Shown: positions 23,032 to 30,768 of the stretch, piece by piece
Numbering within the stretch: position 1 is the stretch's first letter
Layout of the letters: every line of letters starts with the position of its first letter
Source of the DNA: Streptoalloteichus tenebrarius
GTDB lineage: Bacteria; Actinomycetota; Actinomycetes; Mycobacteriales; Pseudonocardiaceae
DNA length: 42,278 bases
Assembly: GCF_024171885.1 (NCBI RefSeq)
Contig: NZ_JAMTCP010000053.1
Span: 1-42,278 of the forward strand
Reading direction: 5' to 3'
The notes under the pieces: generated by a model
Database searches by the model: none
Told to the model about the DNA's origin: nothing
What the model saw: only the letters and a program-made list of their open reading frames with translations
Translations under genes and position numbers: made by a program

Positions 23032-24554
23032 TTCTCCTCCGTGTTCCTGAGGGGGTTGCTGGGGCTCCGGTCGGTCTCGCGGTGCGGTTCGGCGCTCGCG
23101 CAGGGGTCGTCGTGCCACTCGCCGAACGGGTCGGGCCAGCCCCGCCAGACCTCCTCGCCCTCGGCCAGCTCGGCGTCGGTGAGCAGGGCGTGCCGCAGCG
23201 CGGCCTCGATCTCGTCGGGGTCGGCCCGGTGGGCGACGACGACGATCTCCTGGTCCCGGTCGCCGTAGTACGGGTCCCAGCGCAGCGCGGCCATCGCCCG
23301 CCTCCGGGGGTCGACGCCGACCCAGGGGTCGTTCCCGTCCCGGGTGTCGGTGTCGCGGGTGTCGGTGTCGCGGGTGTCGGCGTCTGGGGTGTTGGCGCGG
23401 TCCAGGGCCGCGAGCCAGGGACCCGCGTGCCCCACGCGCAGGCCGCCACCCGCCGACTCCAGCCACAGAGCCACGTCCGGCTGGCTGGCCACCCACATCC
23501 GCCCCCGCGCCCGGACGACGCCGTCGAGCAGCACGTCCACGGCGTCGTGCAGGCGCTCGGGGTGGAAGGGGCGACGCGCGGTGAACACCACCGTCGACAC
23601 GCCGCAGTCGGAGTCCAGCGGCGGTTGTCCCCGCAGGACCGGGGCGTGCGCGTCGTCGACCTCGCCCCGGCGGGCGTCCGCCGGCACCTCGGCGAGCAGC
23701 GCCGCCGGGTCGAGGCGGTCGAGCCGGGTCCGGGGCGCGGTGGGCGCGAGCCGGTCGAGCACGGCGCCGGTGCGGGCGCCCGTCCACGCGTCGGGCGCCG
23801 CGCCGGCGAGCACGAGCGCGTCGGCGAACTCGACCTGGCCGACGCACACCTGGGCGACCGTGCGGTCGTCGTCGGCGCTGGCGGACAGGCCGCGTTCGGC
23901 CAGTGTCTCGTCCCCGGTCGCGTCGGCCAGCCAGGTCCCGCTGTCGACGACGGTGACGACGGCCTCGACCCGGGCGTGGTCCAGCACGGTCGCGCCCTCG
24001 GCGCCCTCGGCGCCGGCAGCCCCGACAGAGCCGTTGCCGGGGTCGACGACCACGTGGCGCAACGCCCAGCACAGCGCCTCCGGCTCCAGCGCGGGGTCGA
24101 GGTGGAGCACGACGCGCTCCACGCCTGGCGTGGCGCACAACCGCCTGGTCAGCGGCAACAGGTCCTCGCGGAGGGTGCAGGACACGCAGCCGTGGGCCAG
24201 CTCCAACACGTGCCACCGGTCGAGGGGGATTCCCGTGTGCGGCACCACGTTCGCGGGGTCGGCACCCCGGATCGACGGGCGTGTGCCGCCAGCCGGGGGC
24301 GTCCCCCACCGGACGCGGCGACGGACGACGCCCTGGCTGATCCGCCGCAGGTCGTGGTGGACCACCGCGGTTCCCGGGAGCTGGAGGAACGCGTCGGCCA
24401 CTTCCTCCACCGGGCTTCCCGCGCCCTCGTCTGGTGGCACCCGGCGCGATCCGCCGGAGCGCGGGAGCCGACCGGTGTCCGCCGCGCTCCCCGTCCTCGG
24501 CGTGGGTCCCGCCAGGCCGGCCACCAGCACGATCGGTGTGCGCTCGTCCGGCAC
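23028..24554 (-). CDS. mrf: COG0523/CobW-like protein of the Mrf type (ribosome hibernation?)
   Basis: A 508-residue member of the COG0523 family by its C-terminal half ([33 protein letters not shown], later WHDDPC) and the motif [13 protein letters not shown] (about 121-133; canonical form GCVCC or GCICC). The GTPase motifs are missing. The P-loop position reads [12 protein letters not shown] (about 11-22) with no G-x-x-G-x-G-K-T, and [14 protein letters not shown] replaces NKxD. This matches Mrf, which in mycobacteria recruits the hibernation factor Mpy to zinc-free ribosomes; that role is inferred. An Asp/Thr/Arg repeat (about 391-405) is an insertion. The GTG start follows a strong GGAGGGG. 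It leads the operon with rpmE2 and rpmF. Confidence 0.82.
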   Translation of the reverse strand: MPDERTPIVLVAGLAGPTPRTGSAADTGRLPRSGGSRRVPPDEGAGSPVEEVADAFLQLPGTAVVHHDLRRISQGVVRRRVRWGTPPAGGTRPSIRGADPANVVPHTGIPLDRWHVLELAHGCVSCTLREDLLPLTRRLCATPGVERVVLHLDPALEPEALCWALRHVVVDPGNGSVGAAGAEGAEGATVLDHARVEAVVTVVDSGTWLADATGDETLAERGLSASADDDRTVAQVCVGQVEFADALVLAGAAPDAWTGARTGAVLDRLAPTAPRTRLDRLDPAALLAEVPADARRGEVDDAHAPVLRGQPPLDSDCGVSTVVFTARRPFHPERLHDAVDVLLDGVVRARGRMWVASQPDVALWLESAGGGLRVGHAGPWLAALDRANTPDADTRDTDTRDTDTRDGNDPWVGVDPRRRAMAALRWDPYYGDRDQEIVVVAHRADPDEIEAALRHALLTDAELAEGEEVWRGWPDPFGEWHDDPCASAEPHRETDRSPSNPLRNTEEK

Positions 24555-24567
24555 GCGCCCCTCCTTC

Positions 24568-24582
24568 TGACAACGATTTCCA
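24568..24582. promoter_or_regulatory. Zur box, mrf-proximal
   Basis: TGACAACGATTTCCA fits the actinobacterial Zur consensus TGAnAATGATTnTCA at most positions. It lies 14 bp upstream of the mrf start and can repress the leftward operon. Confidence 0.7.
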
Positions 24583-24621
24583 TCTGGACGGCCGTCACGC
24601 TACCCTGACCACCGGCATTTG

Positions 24622-24636
24622 TGAAAACGATCGTCA
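24622..24636. promoter_or_regulatory. Zur box, rpmB-proximal
   Basis: TGAAAACGATCGTCA is a good inverted repeat of the Zur type (TGA-AACGAT-TCA), 20 bp before the rpmB start. Together with the box at 24,568 it controls both divergent operons. Confidence 0.8.
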
Positions 24637-24656
24637 ATTTCAACAAGGGAGGGGCC

Positions 24657-24893
24657 ATGTCCGCGCGCTGCCAGGTCACCGGCCGCCGGCCGGGGTACGG
24701 CAAGCGGGTGTCGCACTCCCACACGCGCACCTCGCGCCGGTGGGAGCCCAACATCCAACGCCGTCGTTACTGGCTGCCCAGCGAGAACCGCTGGGTGGTG
24801 CTGCGGGTGTCCGTGAAGGGCATCAGGACCATCGACCGCCGGGGCGTCGAGGCGGTCGTCGCCGAGCTGCGCCGGCGCGGGGAGCGCGTCTGA
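24657..24893 (+). CDS. rpmB: Ribosomal protein L28, zinc-free paralogue
   Basis: 78-residue bL28: [20 protein letters not shown] (about 2-21), [40 protein letters not shown]. Zinc-binding L28 has two CxxC pairs; only one cysteine remains, so zinc cannot be held in the usual way. The ATG has an AAGGGAGGGG site directly upstream; a GTG further upstream would start inside the Zur box. It opens the rightward Zur-controlled operon rpmB-rpmG-rpsN-rpsR, the order found in mycobacterial zinc-free operons. Confidence 0.95.
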   Translation: MSARCQVTGRRPGYGKRVSHSHTRTSRRWEPNIQRRRYWLPSENRWVVLRVSVKGIRTIDRRGVEAVVAELRRRGERV

Positions 24894-25057
24894 TGGCCCG
24901 CTCCGAACTGCGCCCCGTCGTCAAGCTCCGGTCCACCGCCGGCACCGGCTACACGTACGTGACCCGCAAGAACCGGCGGAACGACCCGGACCGCCTGCGC
25001 CTGCGCAAGTACGACCCCGTGGCGCGCCGGCACGTCGAGTTCCGCGAGGAGCGCTGA
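24893..25057 (+). CDS. rpmG: Ribosomal protein L33, zinc-free paralogue
   Basis: 54-residue bL33: [40 protein letters not shown], ending HVEFREER. No cysteines, whereas the zinc form has two CxxC pairs. The ATG overlaps the rpmB stop as TGATG. Confidence 0.96.
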   Translation: MARSELRPVVKLRSTAGTGYTYVTRKNRRNDPDRLRLRKYDPVARRHVEFREER

Positions 25058-25060
25058 GCC

Positions 25061-25366
25061 GTGGCCAAGAAGTCGAAGATCGCGAAAGACCGCCAACGGC
25101 GGATCATCGTCGCCCGACACGCCGAGCGGCGGGCCGCGCTGAAGGAGGTCCTGCGCTCCCCCCGGTCGAGCGCCGAGGAACGGGAGGCCGCGCGACGGGC
25201 GCTCAGCCGGCTGCCCAGGGACGCCAGCCCGACGCGGCTGCGCAACCGCGACGCCGTCGACGGCCGGGCTCGCGGCTACTACCGCGCCTTCGGCCTCTCG
25301 CGCATCCGTCTGCGGGAGATGGCGCACCGCGGGGAGCTGCCCGGTGTCACGAAGTCGAGTTGGTGA
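25061..25366 (+). CDS. rpsN: Ribosomal protein S14, zinc-free paralogue
   Basis: 101-residue uS14 of the long, cysteine-free class: [20 protein letters not shown] at the start, [20 protein letters not shown] in the middle and the family end [13 protein letters not shown]. The short zinc-binding S14 (about 61 residues, CxxC) is the usual housekeeping form. The GTG start lies 3 bp after the rpmG stop, overlapping its ribosome-binding region (GGAGCGC). It lets 30S subunits assemble without zinc. Confidence 0.96.
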   Translation: MAKKSKIAKDRQRRIIVARHAERRAALKEVLRSPRSSAEEREAARRALSRLPRDASPTRLRNRDAVDGRARGYYRAFGLSRIRLREMAHRGELPGVTKSSW

Positions 25367-25375
25367 GGAGAGGAC

Positions 25376-25606
25376 ATGCGGACGCGGACACCCAGGCGGA
25401 AGCCGAACCCGCTGCACCGCGCCGGCGTGACGCGGGTGGACTGGAAGGACGTCGCGCTGCTGCGCACGTTCCTCTCCGACCGGGGCAAGATCCGGTCGCG
25501 ACGGGTCACCGGGCTCACGCCACAGCAGCAGCGGGCCGTCGCCACCGCGATCAGGAACGCGCGGGAGATGGCGTTGCTGCCGTACCCGACGCCGGCCCGC
25601 CGCTGA
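25376..25606 (+). CDS. rpsR: Ribosomal protein S18, zinc-free paralogue
   Basis: 76-residue bS18: [20 protein letters not shown] and [20 protein letters not shown], then [17 protein letters not shown], the standard S18 pattern, without the cysteines of the zinc-linked paralogue. The ATG follows GAGGAGAGG. It is the last gene of the rightward Zur operon. Its final 56 bases overlap the 3' end of a leftward membrane-protein gene. Confidence 0.95.
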   Translation: MRTRTPRRKPNPLHRAGVTRVDWKDVALLRTFLSDRGKIRSRRVTGLTPQQQRAVATAIRNAREMALLPYPTPARR

Positions 25607-26048
25607 CCGGACCGGCGACCTCCGGGCATTCCGGGTGGGAGGGCTCGGGCCACGCGAGGCCCTCCTTCCCGGAGCGAGGAGCGGGCACCGCGTGCCGTGC
25701 CCCCGCACGGGTCGCCAACCAGCCGAGACCGGTGCCGAGCAGGGCGGCCGCGAGGAACACCGCGGCCGCCCGCGCCGCCCGCTCGTCGAGCGCGACCGCG
25801 CCGGCCCTGCCGAGCACGAAACCGGCGTGCAACCCCCAGCACTGGGCGGCGGTGAGCGCCGCGCCGGGCAGGGTCGTCACCACCGAGACCGCCAGCACCG
25901 CGACCGCCGACGCCACCAGTCCGAGCCAGGGCGCGCCGGCGGCGCCCCCGGCGACCGCGGCCGTCGTCGTCAGCACGCCGACGCCGAACCCGAGCGCGGA
26001 GCCGTAGCCCCCTGACAGCCTCGGCAGCGTCCTTCCGTCGCGGAACAC
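25551..26048 (-). CDS. Hypothetical membrane protein
   Basis: 165 residues with about four hydrophobic segments (from [20 protein letters not shown] at about 15-34 to [19 protein letters not shown] at about 115-133) and a Pro/Gly-rich cytoplasmic-looking tail. I recognise no family. It converges on rpsR and overlaps it by 56 bp, so the tail is encoded opposite a conserved ribosomal gene and may be less constrained. The GTG start is chosen because the hydrophobic part begins soon after. It is divergent from bluB across 150 bp. Confidence 0.7.
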   Translation of the reverse strand: MFRDGRTLPRLSGGYGSALGFGVGVLTTTAAVAGGAAGAPWLGLVASAVAVLAVSVVTTLPGAALTAAQCWGLHAGFVLGRAGAVALDERAARAAAVFLAAALLGTGLGWLATRAGARHAVPAPRSGKEGLAWPEPSHPECPEVAGPVSGGPASGTAATPSPARS

Positions 26049-26198
26049 GCGGCCAGCATGGGTTGATCCCCGCGGGCGCGCGCCCGCCCGTGTCGCGGTC
26101 TTGACGACCCCGGTCCGAGGATTGACGTCCTGTTGATGTTCCCGGGACCCCGGGGCGCTGCCGTCCGCCGAGGGGTCTGCGGCAGGATCGAACGGGTG

Positions 26199-26927
26199 AT
26201 GCCGGTCCAGCCCAACCACCAGACCGTCCCGACACCCGCCGGCGCCCCCGGCGCGAACGGCGAGCACGGCCCCCTCGGCGCCCAGGACGTGCTCGGCGCG
26301 TTCTACGAGGTGCTGCACCGCCGGCGGGACGTGCGCGCGGAGTTCACCGGCGGCGAGGTGCCGACCGAGGTGTTGCGCCGGGTCCTCGCCGCCGCGCACG
26401 CCGCGCCCAGCGTGGGGCTGTCGCAGCCGTGGGACTTCCTGGTCGTCAGGGACGAGGCCACGCGCCGCGCGTTCCGCGAGCACGTGCAGGCGGAGCGCTC
26501 GGTGTTCGCCGCCCAGCTCGACTCCACCCAGGCCGAGACGTTCTCCCGGATCAAGATCGAGGGCATCCTGGAGTCCAGCCTCGCCGTCGTGGTCACCTAC
26601 GACCCGGACCGGGGCTCCCCCGCCGTGCTGGGCCGGCACGCCATCGCCGACGCCGGGCTGTACTCGGTGTGCCTGGCCATCCAGAACCTGTGGCTGGCGG
26701 CCACCGCCGAGGGGCTGGGCGTGGGCTGGGTCAGCTTCTACCGGGAGGACTTCCTGCGCCGGCTGCTGGCCATCCCGGGGCGGGTGCGGCCGGTGGCCTG
26801 GCTGTGCCTCGGCCCGGTGCGCCACCTCCACCAGACACCCGACCTGGAACGGCACGGTTGGCGGAAGCGGATGCCCCTCGATGACGTTGTGCACTATGAG
26901 CGGTACGGGCAGCGACCGTCCCGGTAG
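26199..26927 (+). CDS. bluB: 5,6-dimethylbenzimidazole synthase BluB
   Basis: BluB breaks down reduced FMN with oxygen to make dimethylbenzimidazole, the lower ligand of vitamin B12. The 242 residues show the nitroreductase fold with BluB marks: FYEVLHRRRDVRAEFTGGEV, AAHAAPSVGLSQPWDFLVV, YSVCLAIQNLWLAATAEGLG and VGWVSFYREDFLR. Pro-rich residues 1-30 are likely unstructured. The ATG was chosen within GTGATG; another ATG lies 66 bases upstream. No cobalamin riboswitch or other B12 gene is visible nearby. The next gene (GGDEF protein) starts close to the stop and might be co-transcribed. Confidence 0.93.
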   Translation: MPVQPNHQTVPTPAGAPGANGEHGPLGAQDVLGAFYEVLHRRRDVRAEFTGGEVPTEVLRRVLAAAHAAPSVGLSQPWDFLVVRDEATRRAFREHVQAERSVFAAQLDSTQAETFSRIKIEGILESSLAVVVTYDPDRGSPAVLGRHAIADAGLYSVCLAIQNLWLAATAEGLGVGWVSFYREDFLRRLLAIPGRVRPVAWLCLGPVRHLHQTPDLERHGWRKRMPLDDVVHYERYGQRPSR

Positions 26928-27024
26928 CCTGTCGCCAAGCCGCGCTCCCGGCGACGAGGGCCACCCGGGGGCACGCGTCGGGGTAGGGGATGTCGAGGAC
27001 GCAGTGGAGCACGATGAGCCGCTG

Positions 27025-28554
27025 ATGACGGGCCACATCCCGCGGGAGGACCGCGAGGTGCGCCTGCTGCTGGACTCCGGCCGCGTGCCCGAGGCGAACA
27101 TGCTGTTCGACGAGGTGGTCGCCAGGGTGCCCGGCGGTGGGGGCGAGCGCTGGCGCCGGGCGACCGTGCTGGTGCACCGCGCCGTGGTGGCCTGGCGGCT
27201 CGGCCGGATCCCGCTGGCGCTGGAGCTGGCCGCCGAGGGCTGGACCGAGTTCGACACGGCCCGGCCGGAGGGCACGGCGGCGGCGCAGACCATCGGAATG
27301 CTCGGCTACCTGCTGGAGAGCATCGGCCACCGCCGCGCGGCGCAGGACATGATGCGCCTGTCGGTGCGGGTGGCCAGGGAGGCCGGGCACCCGCAGACCC
27401 TCGCCCACTGCCTGCAACGGCTGGGCGGCACGTTGAACTTCCGGGCGCTGGACGCCGCGCCCGCCACGGCCCGGCGGCTGTTCGCCGACGCCAGGGCCCT
27501 GCTGGAGGAGGGCCTCGGCCTGGTCGGCGACGGCTACGTGCACCGCGCCCTGCTGGGGGCCTACGGGCGGTCGCTGGCCGGGGTCGGCGAGCTGGAGCGG
27601 GCCGAGCGGGTCGCGCGCGAGGCGATGGAGCTGGCCAGGGAGGCCGAGGACCGCTGGGGCCTCGCGGTGGGCAACTGGGTGCTGGCCACGGTGCGCAGGG
27701 CGCAGGGCGCGCTGCCCGAGGCCCGCACGCTGGGCAGCCGCGCGGTGGCCGAGGCGGAGCGGATCAACGACGCCGCGCTGCTGCGCCGGTTCTCCCAGGA
27801 CCTGGCCGACATCTGCGAGGAGCTGGGCGACCACGTGGGCGAGGCCACGGCGTTGCGCCGCACGGTCACCGCGGGGCGCAAGGCCGTCGAGACCCTCCAG
27901 GAGGGCCTGGCGCAGGCGCTGGAGCAGCGCAGGCTGGCGGTGCAGGCGCAGCGGCTGGCCGTGGCCGCGCAGGAGGCGGCGGCCAGGGACCCGCTCACCG
28001 GGCTGGCGAACCGGCTCGGGCTGGAGCGGGCCGCGCCGCACCTGTTGGAGCGCACCGCGGCCCGGGGGCGGCTGCCGTGGCTGGTGCTGGTCGACGTCGA
28101 CTGGTTCAAGGGGGTCAACGACGTCGCCGGGCACGCGGCCGGGGACGCGGCCCTGCGGGAGATCGCCCAGTTGCTGCGCCGCGAGTGCAGGGCGGACGAC
28201 CTGGTGGCCCGGTGGGCGGGCGACGAGTTCGTGGTGCTGCTGGTCGACGCCAGCGAGGACCGGCAGGACGCCGGCCCGGTGGTGGCCGAGCGGATCAGGG
28301 CGGCGGTCGACGGGCACGACTGGACGATGATGCTCGGCAACACGCGCCGGCCGACCGTGAGCATCGGCGTCGCGGCCGGCCCCGCCAAGCTGGACCAGCT
28401 CTTCGCCGCGGCGGACATCGCGCTGTACCGGGCCAAACGGCACGGCAGGAACCGGGTCGAGGTGCACCCGCCGTTGGGCGAGGGCGGCGACACCGGCGAC
28501 ACCAGCGACACCGCCGACGCCTCCCCCACCACCGAGCACGCCGGGCTGGGCTGA
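27025..28554 (+). CDS. TPR-GGDEF diguanylate cyclase
   Basis: 509-residue soluble protein. The N-terminal 300 residues are tetratricopeptide-like helical repeats (for example ALLGAYGRSLAGVGELERAE), followed by a coiled segment rich in Gln/Ala. A GGDEF domain follows (about 325-480): RDPLTGLANRLGLE, VDVDWFKGVNDVAGHAAGD, an I-site RADD, then AGDEF (about 398-402) five residues later. AGDEF with intact surroundings is compatible with making cyclic di-GMP, and the I-site predicts feedback inhibition. No membrane segment or EAL domain is present. The start is uncertain: an upstream ATG at 26,896, within bluB, is in frame. The tail has Gly-Asp-Thr repeats. Confidence 0.88.
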   Translation: MTGHIPREDREVRLLLDSGRVPEANMLFDEVVARVPGGGGERWRRATVLVHRAVVAWRLGRIPLALELAAEGWTEFDTARPEGTAAAQTIGMLGYLLESIGHRRAAQDMMRLSVRVAREAGHPQTLAHCLQRLGGTLNFRALDAAPATARRLFADARALLEEGLGLVGDGYVHRALLGAYGRSLAGVGELERAERVAREAMELAREAEDRWGLAVGNWVLATVRRAQGALPEARTLGSRAVAEAERINDAALLRRFSQDLADICEELGDHVGEATALRRTVTAGRKAVETLQEGLAQALEQRRLAVQAQRLAVAAQEAAARDPLTGLANRLGLERAAPHLLERTAARGRLPWLVLVDVDWFKGVNDVAGHAAGDAALREIAQLLRRECRADDLVARWAGDEFVVLLVDASEDRQDAGPVVAERIRAAVDGHDWTMMLGNTRRPTVSIGVAAGPAKLDQLFAAADIALYRAKRHGRNRVEVHPPLGEGGDTGDTSDTADASPTTEHAGLG

Positions 28555-28598
28555 CGGCGAGGGGCAGCGCGCCCCGGGGTCCCTCCGGCGTGTCGCGG

Positions 28599-29246
28599 CT
28601 AGGCGATCAACCCGCCCCGGTAGGCGACCAGGGCCGCCTGCACCCGGTTCACCGCGCCGATCTTGCCGAGCACGGCGGAGACGTAGCCCTTGACCGTCGC
28701 CTCCGACAGGTGCAGGGCCGCGCCGATCTCGGCGTTGGACATGCCCTGCCCGATCAGCGCCAGCACCTCGCGTTCCCTGGCGGACAGCCCGGACAGCAGC
28801 CGGCGGGCCGGCTCGGCCACCCGTTCCTCGTCGGCCAGCGCGGCCAGCACCCGGGAGGCGACGCCGGGGTCGAGCACCGCGCCGCCCCTGGCCAGGTCGC
28901 GCACGGCGCGGACGAGCTGGGCCGGCTCGGTGTCCTTGAGCAGGAAACCGCTCGCGCCGAGGCGCAGCGCCTCGCTGACGTACTCGTCGACGTCGAAGGT
29001 GGTCAGCATGGCGACCTGCGGCGGGTCGGCCAGCTCGCGCAACCGGCGCAGCGCGGCCAACCCGTCCGCCTCCCGCATGCGGATGTCGAGCAGCACCACG
29101 TGCGGACGGTGCCGACGGACCAGGTCGACCACCATCGAGCCGTCGTCGCACTCGGCGACGACCTCGATGTCACCGGCGCTGCGCAAGATCATTCTCAGGC
29201 CGGAGCGGACGAGGTCCTCGTCGTCGGCCAGCAGAACTTTGATCAC
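28599..29246 (-). CDS. NarL/LuxR-type response regulator (orphan)
   Basis: A 215-residue response regulator. The receiver domain starts IKVLLADDEDLVRSGLRMIL, with phosphorylation site Asp54 (VVLLDIRM), Thr in MLTTFD and Lys in FLLKDTEP. The LuxR helix-turn-helix (about 151-205) reads LSAREREVLALIGQGMSNAE then ATVKGYVSAVLGKI. No histidine kinase gene is adjacent, although NarL-type regulators are usually paired with one. The GTG start has a GGGGAGG site. It converges on the GGDEF gene with 44 bp between stops, so a link to cyclic di-GMP signalling is possible but only inferred. Confidence 0.92.
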   Translation of the reverse strand: MIKVLLADDEDLVRSGLRMILRSAGDIEVVAECDDGSMVVDLVRRHRPHVVLLDIRMREADGLAALRRLRELADPPQVAMLTTFDVDEYVSEALRLGASGFLLKDTEPAQLVRAVRDLARGGAVLDPGVASRVLAALADEERVAEPARRLLSGLSAREREVLALIGQGMSNAEIGAALHLSEATVKGYVSAVLGKIGAVNRVQAALVAYRGGLIA

Positions 29247-29605
29247 GGACGCCTCCCCGGCGGCGTGGCGTGCTCAGGAGAGCCCTTGTGGGTGCAGGCT
29301 TCGCAGCTCGCCACATCTCACCACGATTTCACTCCATGGTGTAGTGCTCTTCCCCCGAACGGCCATAACCGGCGGGTATAACCCCGCGCACAGTTGTTTC
29401 CGCCCGGTTTCGGATCGAACATGGTGATCACTGTCTCACCACACGGGAGGACACTCCTGGCGCTGTGTCACCAATCCGTCAACATTTCCGCCACCGGGCG
29501 CCCGACCAGGGTTCCGACTCCCGTCCCACGACCGACGGCCGGGACGAGGCGGCGGTGACCCGAACGGCCCTGGGGGACAGGGACCAGACGGAGACGGTCA
29601 CCCCA
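29247..29605. other. Intergenic region upstream of the LuxR-type regulator
   Basis: This gap holds the regulator promoter, with an AT-richer part around 29,310-29,400 and the short palindromic site GGTATAACC (29,376-29,384). A hairpin TGGTGA-8 nt-TCACCA lies at 29,422-29,441. No gene is convincing; a plus-strand frame from 29,465 is a shadow of the next gene. Confidence 0.45.
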
Positions 29606-29635
29606 CAGCGGTCATCAGCGGTCATCAGCGGTCAT
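29606..29635. repeat. 10-bp tandem repeat, three copies
   Basis: CAGCGGTCAT occurs three times without mismatch. The copy at 29,626-29,635 contains the stop codon of the leftward sucrase/ferredoxin-like gene (TCA, 29,632-29,634). The stop triplet is therefore repeated twice more downstream, in other frames. Confidence 0.95.
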
Positions 29636-30555
29636 CCCACGCGGGTGACCGACAGCGCCTCGACGGCCGACGGCGTGCTCGGCGCCTTGCCGCAGCTCAC
29701 CGGCCGGGGCGGCTCCTGGGGCCGCTCCCCGAGGAGCACCTCCCACGCCCGGCCGTCCCGGTGCGCGACCAGCACGCGCCACCCGTCGCCGTCGGCCCGC
29801 TCCCCCTCGACCAGCACCGCGTCGGCGTCGCGCTCCCCGACCCGCTCGCGCACCACCAGCTCGGCGACCTGGCCGAACCGCGACCACGTCGACCGACCCC
29901 GACAGCCCACGGGCGCGACCACGCCCTCCGCCGTCGCCCGCAGCACGTCCTCGGCCGTCGCCACGTCCAGGCGGCCGTACGCGTACCCGGTGGGCAGCGC
30001 CACCGCCGCCGGCGCGAGCCGGTGCCCGCCCGTGTGCGTGCTCTCCCACACGCGCCCGGGGTGACGCGCGGCCAACTCGTCCGCGACGGGACGGCCGAGC
30101 AACGCGCAGCACCGGTCCCGCCGGCCGTTGGTGCACACCAGCAGCAGCGGGTCGGCGCACGGCTCGCCCACCTCGGGGCGTTCTCCCCTGGCGAGCCCCC
30201 CGAAGTCGAGGTCGAGCAGGTCCTTGGCGTCCCGCACCGCCACCTGCTCCAACCAGCTCGCGCCGGGACGGGTGTGGGCGAGGTAGACGCGCCGGGGCTC
30301 GGCCGGCCCGGTGTCGGCGTGGTGGCCCGGCCGGCGGATCAGCACCACCCGGACGCCGACCTCGTCGCCCCGGCGTTGCAACTCGGCGCCGACGGCGGGG
30401 TCGAGGTGGCTGCGCACGAGCGCCTTGTCGCCCCACGGGCCCGGCTGCTCCAGGCACAGCCAGGCCGGAGCGGTCGGGGCGGTGCCCGGCAGCGGCTCCC
30501 CGAGCCTCGCGGACAGCACCGCGCAGTCGGCGTCGCTCACGACAGGTCTCGGCAC
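29632..30555 (-). CDS. Sucrase/ferredoxin-like [2Fe-2S] protein
   Basis: 307-residue member of the Suc/Fer-like family, thioredoxin-fold proteins that bind a 2Fe-2S cluster. The core reads LLLVCTNGRRDRCCALLGRP (about 136-155) and THTGGHRLAPAAVALPTGYA (about 173-192). CxxxxxxxCC and the H-x-G-G-H pair supply the likely cluster ligands. The C-terminal part (about 220-300) is a variable domain. The biochemical role of the family is not established in bacteria. The GTG start is the first in frame. The gene is monocistronic, and its stop codon lies inside a tandem repeat. Confidence 0.88.
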   Translation of the reverse strand: MPRPVVSDADCAVLSARLGEPLPGTAPTAPAWLCLEQPGPWGDKALVRSHLDPAVGAELQRRGDEVGVRVVLIRRPGHHADTGPAEPRRVYLAHTRPGASWLEQVAVRDAKDLLDLDFGGLARGERPEVGEPCADPLLLVCTNGRRDRCCALLGRPVADELAARHPGRVWESTHTGGHRLAPAAVALPTGYAYGRLDVATAEDVLRATAEGVVAPVGCRGRSTWSRFGQVAELVVRERVGERDADAVLVEGERADGDGWRVLVAHRDGRAWEVLLGERPQEPPRPVSCGKAPSTPSAVEALSVTRVG

Positions 30556-30653
30556 AGTGCCGAGTGTCCCCCTCTTGGCGTAACGGCGCGGAGGGAACCC
30601 CGGCGTGCCACCCCCTTCCCCCGGCCCGCTACCCTGTCACTCGGCAACAGCCC

Positions 30654-30726
30654 GCCCTCGTAGCTCAGGGGATAGAGCACCGATCTCCTAAATCGGGTGT
30701 CGCAGGTTCGAGTCCTGCCGGGGGCA
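30654..30726 (+). tRNA. tRNA-Arg (anticodon CCT)
   Basis: 73-nt cloverleaf. Acceptor arms GCCCTCG and CGGGGGC pair with one T-G. The D arm is GCTC-AGGGGATA-GAGC; the anticodon stem CCGAT/ATCGG frames loop CTCCTAA with anticodon CCT (reads AGG). The T arm is GCAGG-TTCGAGT-CCTGC and the discriminator is A. No encoded CCA. A strong terminator hairpin begins 7 bases downstream. Confidence 0.97.
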
Positions 30727-30733
30727 CAGCGCC

Positions 30734-30768
30734 GAAGGGGCGCGGACGGTCATCGTCCGCGCCCCTTC
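30734..30768 (+). terminator. Intrinsic terminator of tRNA-Arg
   Basis: A perfect 15-bp stem (30,734-30,748 and 30,754-30,768) with a 5-nt loop, immediately after the tRNA. Stem and loop lengths equal those of the tRNA-Ala terminator at 383-417, but the sequence differs. Confidence 0.9.

Noticed and set aside
24621-24656. GTG start for L28 at 24,621
   Set aside because: It would start next to and read through the Zur box; the ATG at 24,657 has a strong ribosome binding site and the family N-terminus.
26133-26198. Upstream ATG for bluB
   Set aside because: It adds a Cys/Arg-rich stretch without homology; the promoter probably lies there.
29465-30064. 199-residue plus-strand frame with a GGAGG-like site
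   Set aside because: From 29,632 it is antisense to the sucrase/ferredoxin-like gene, and the first part has no recognisable protein features.
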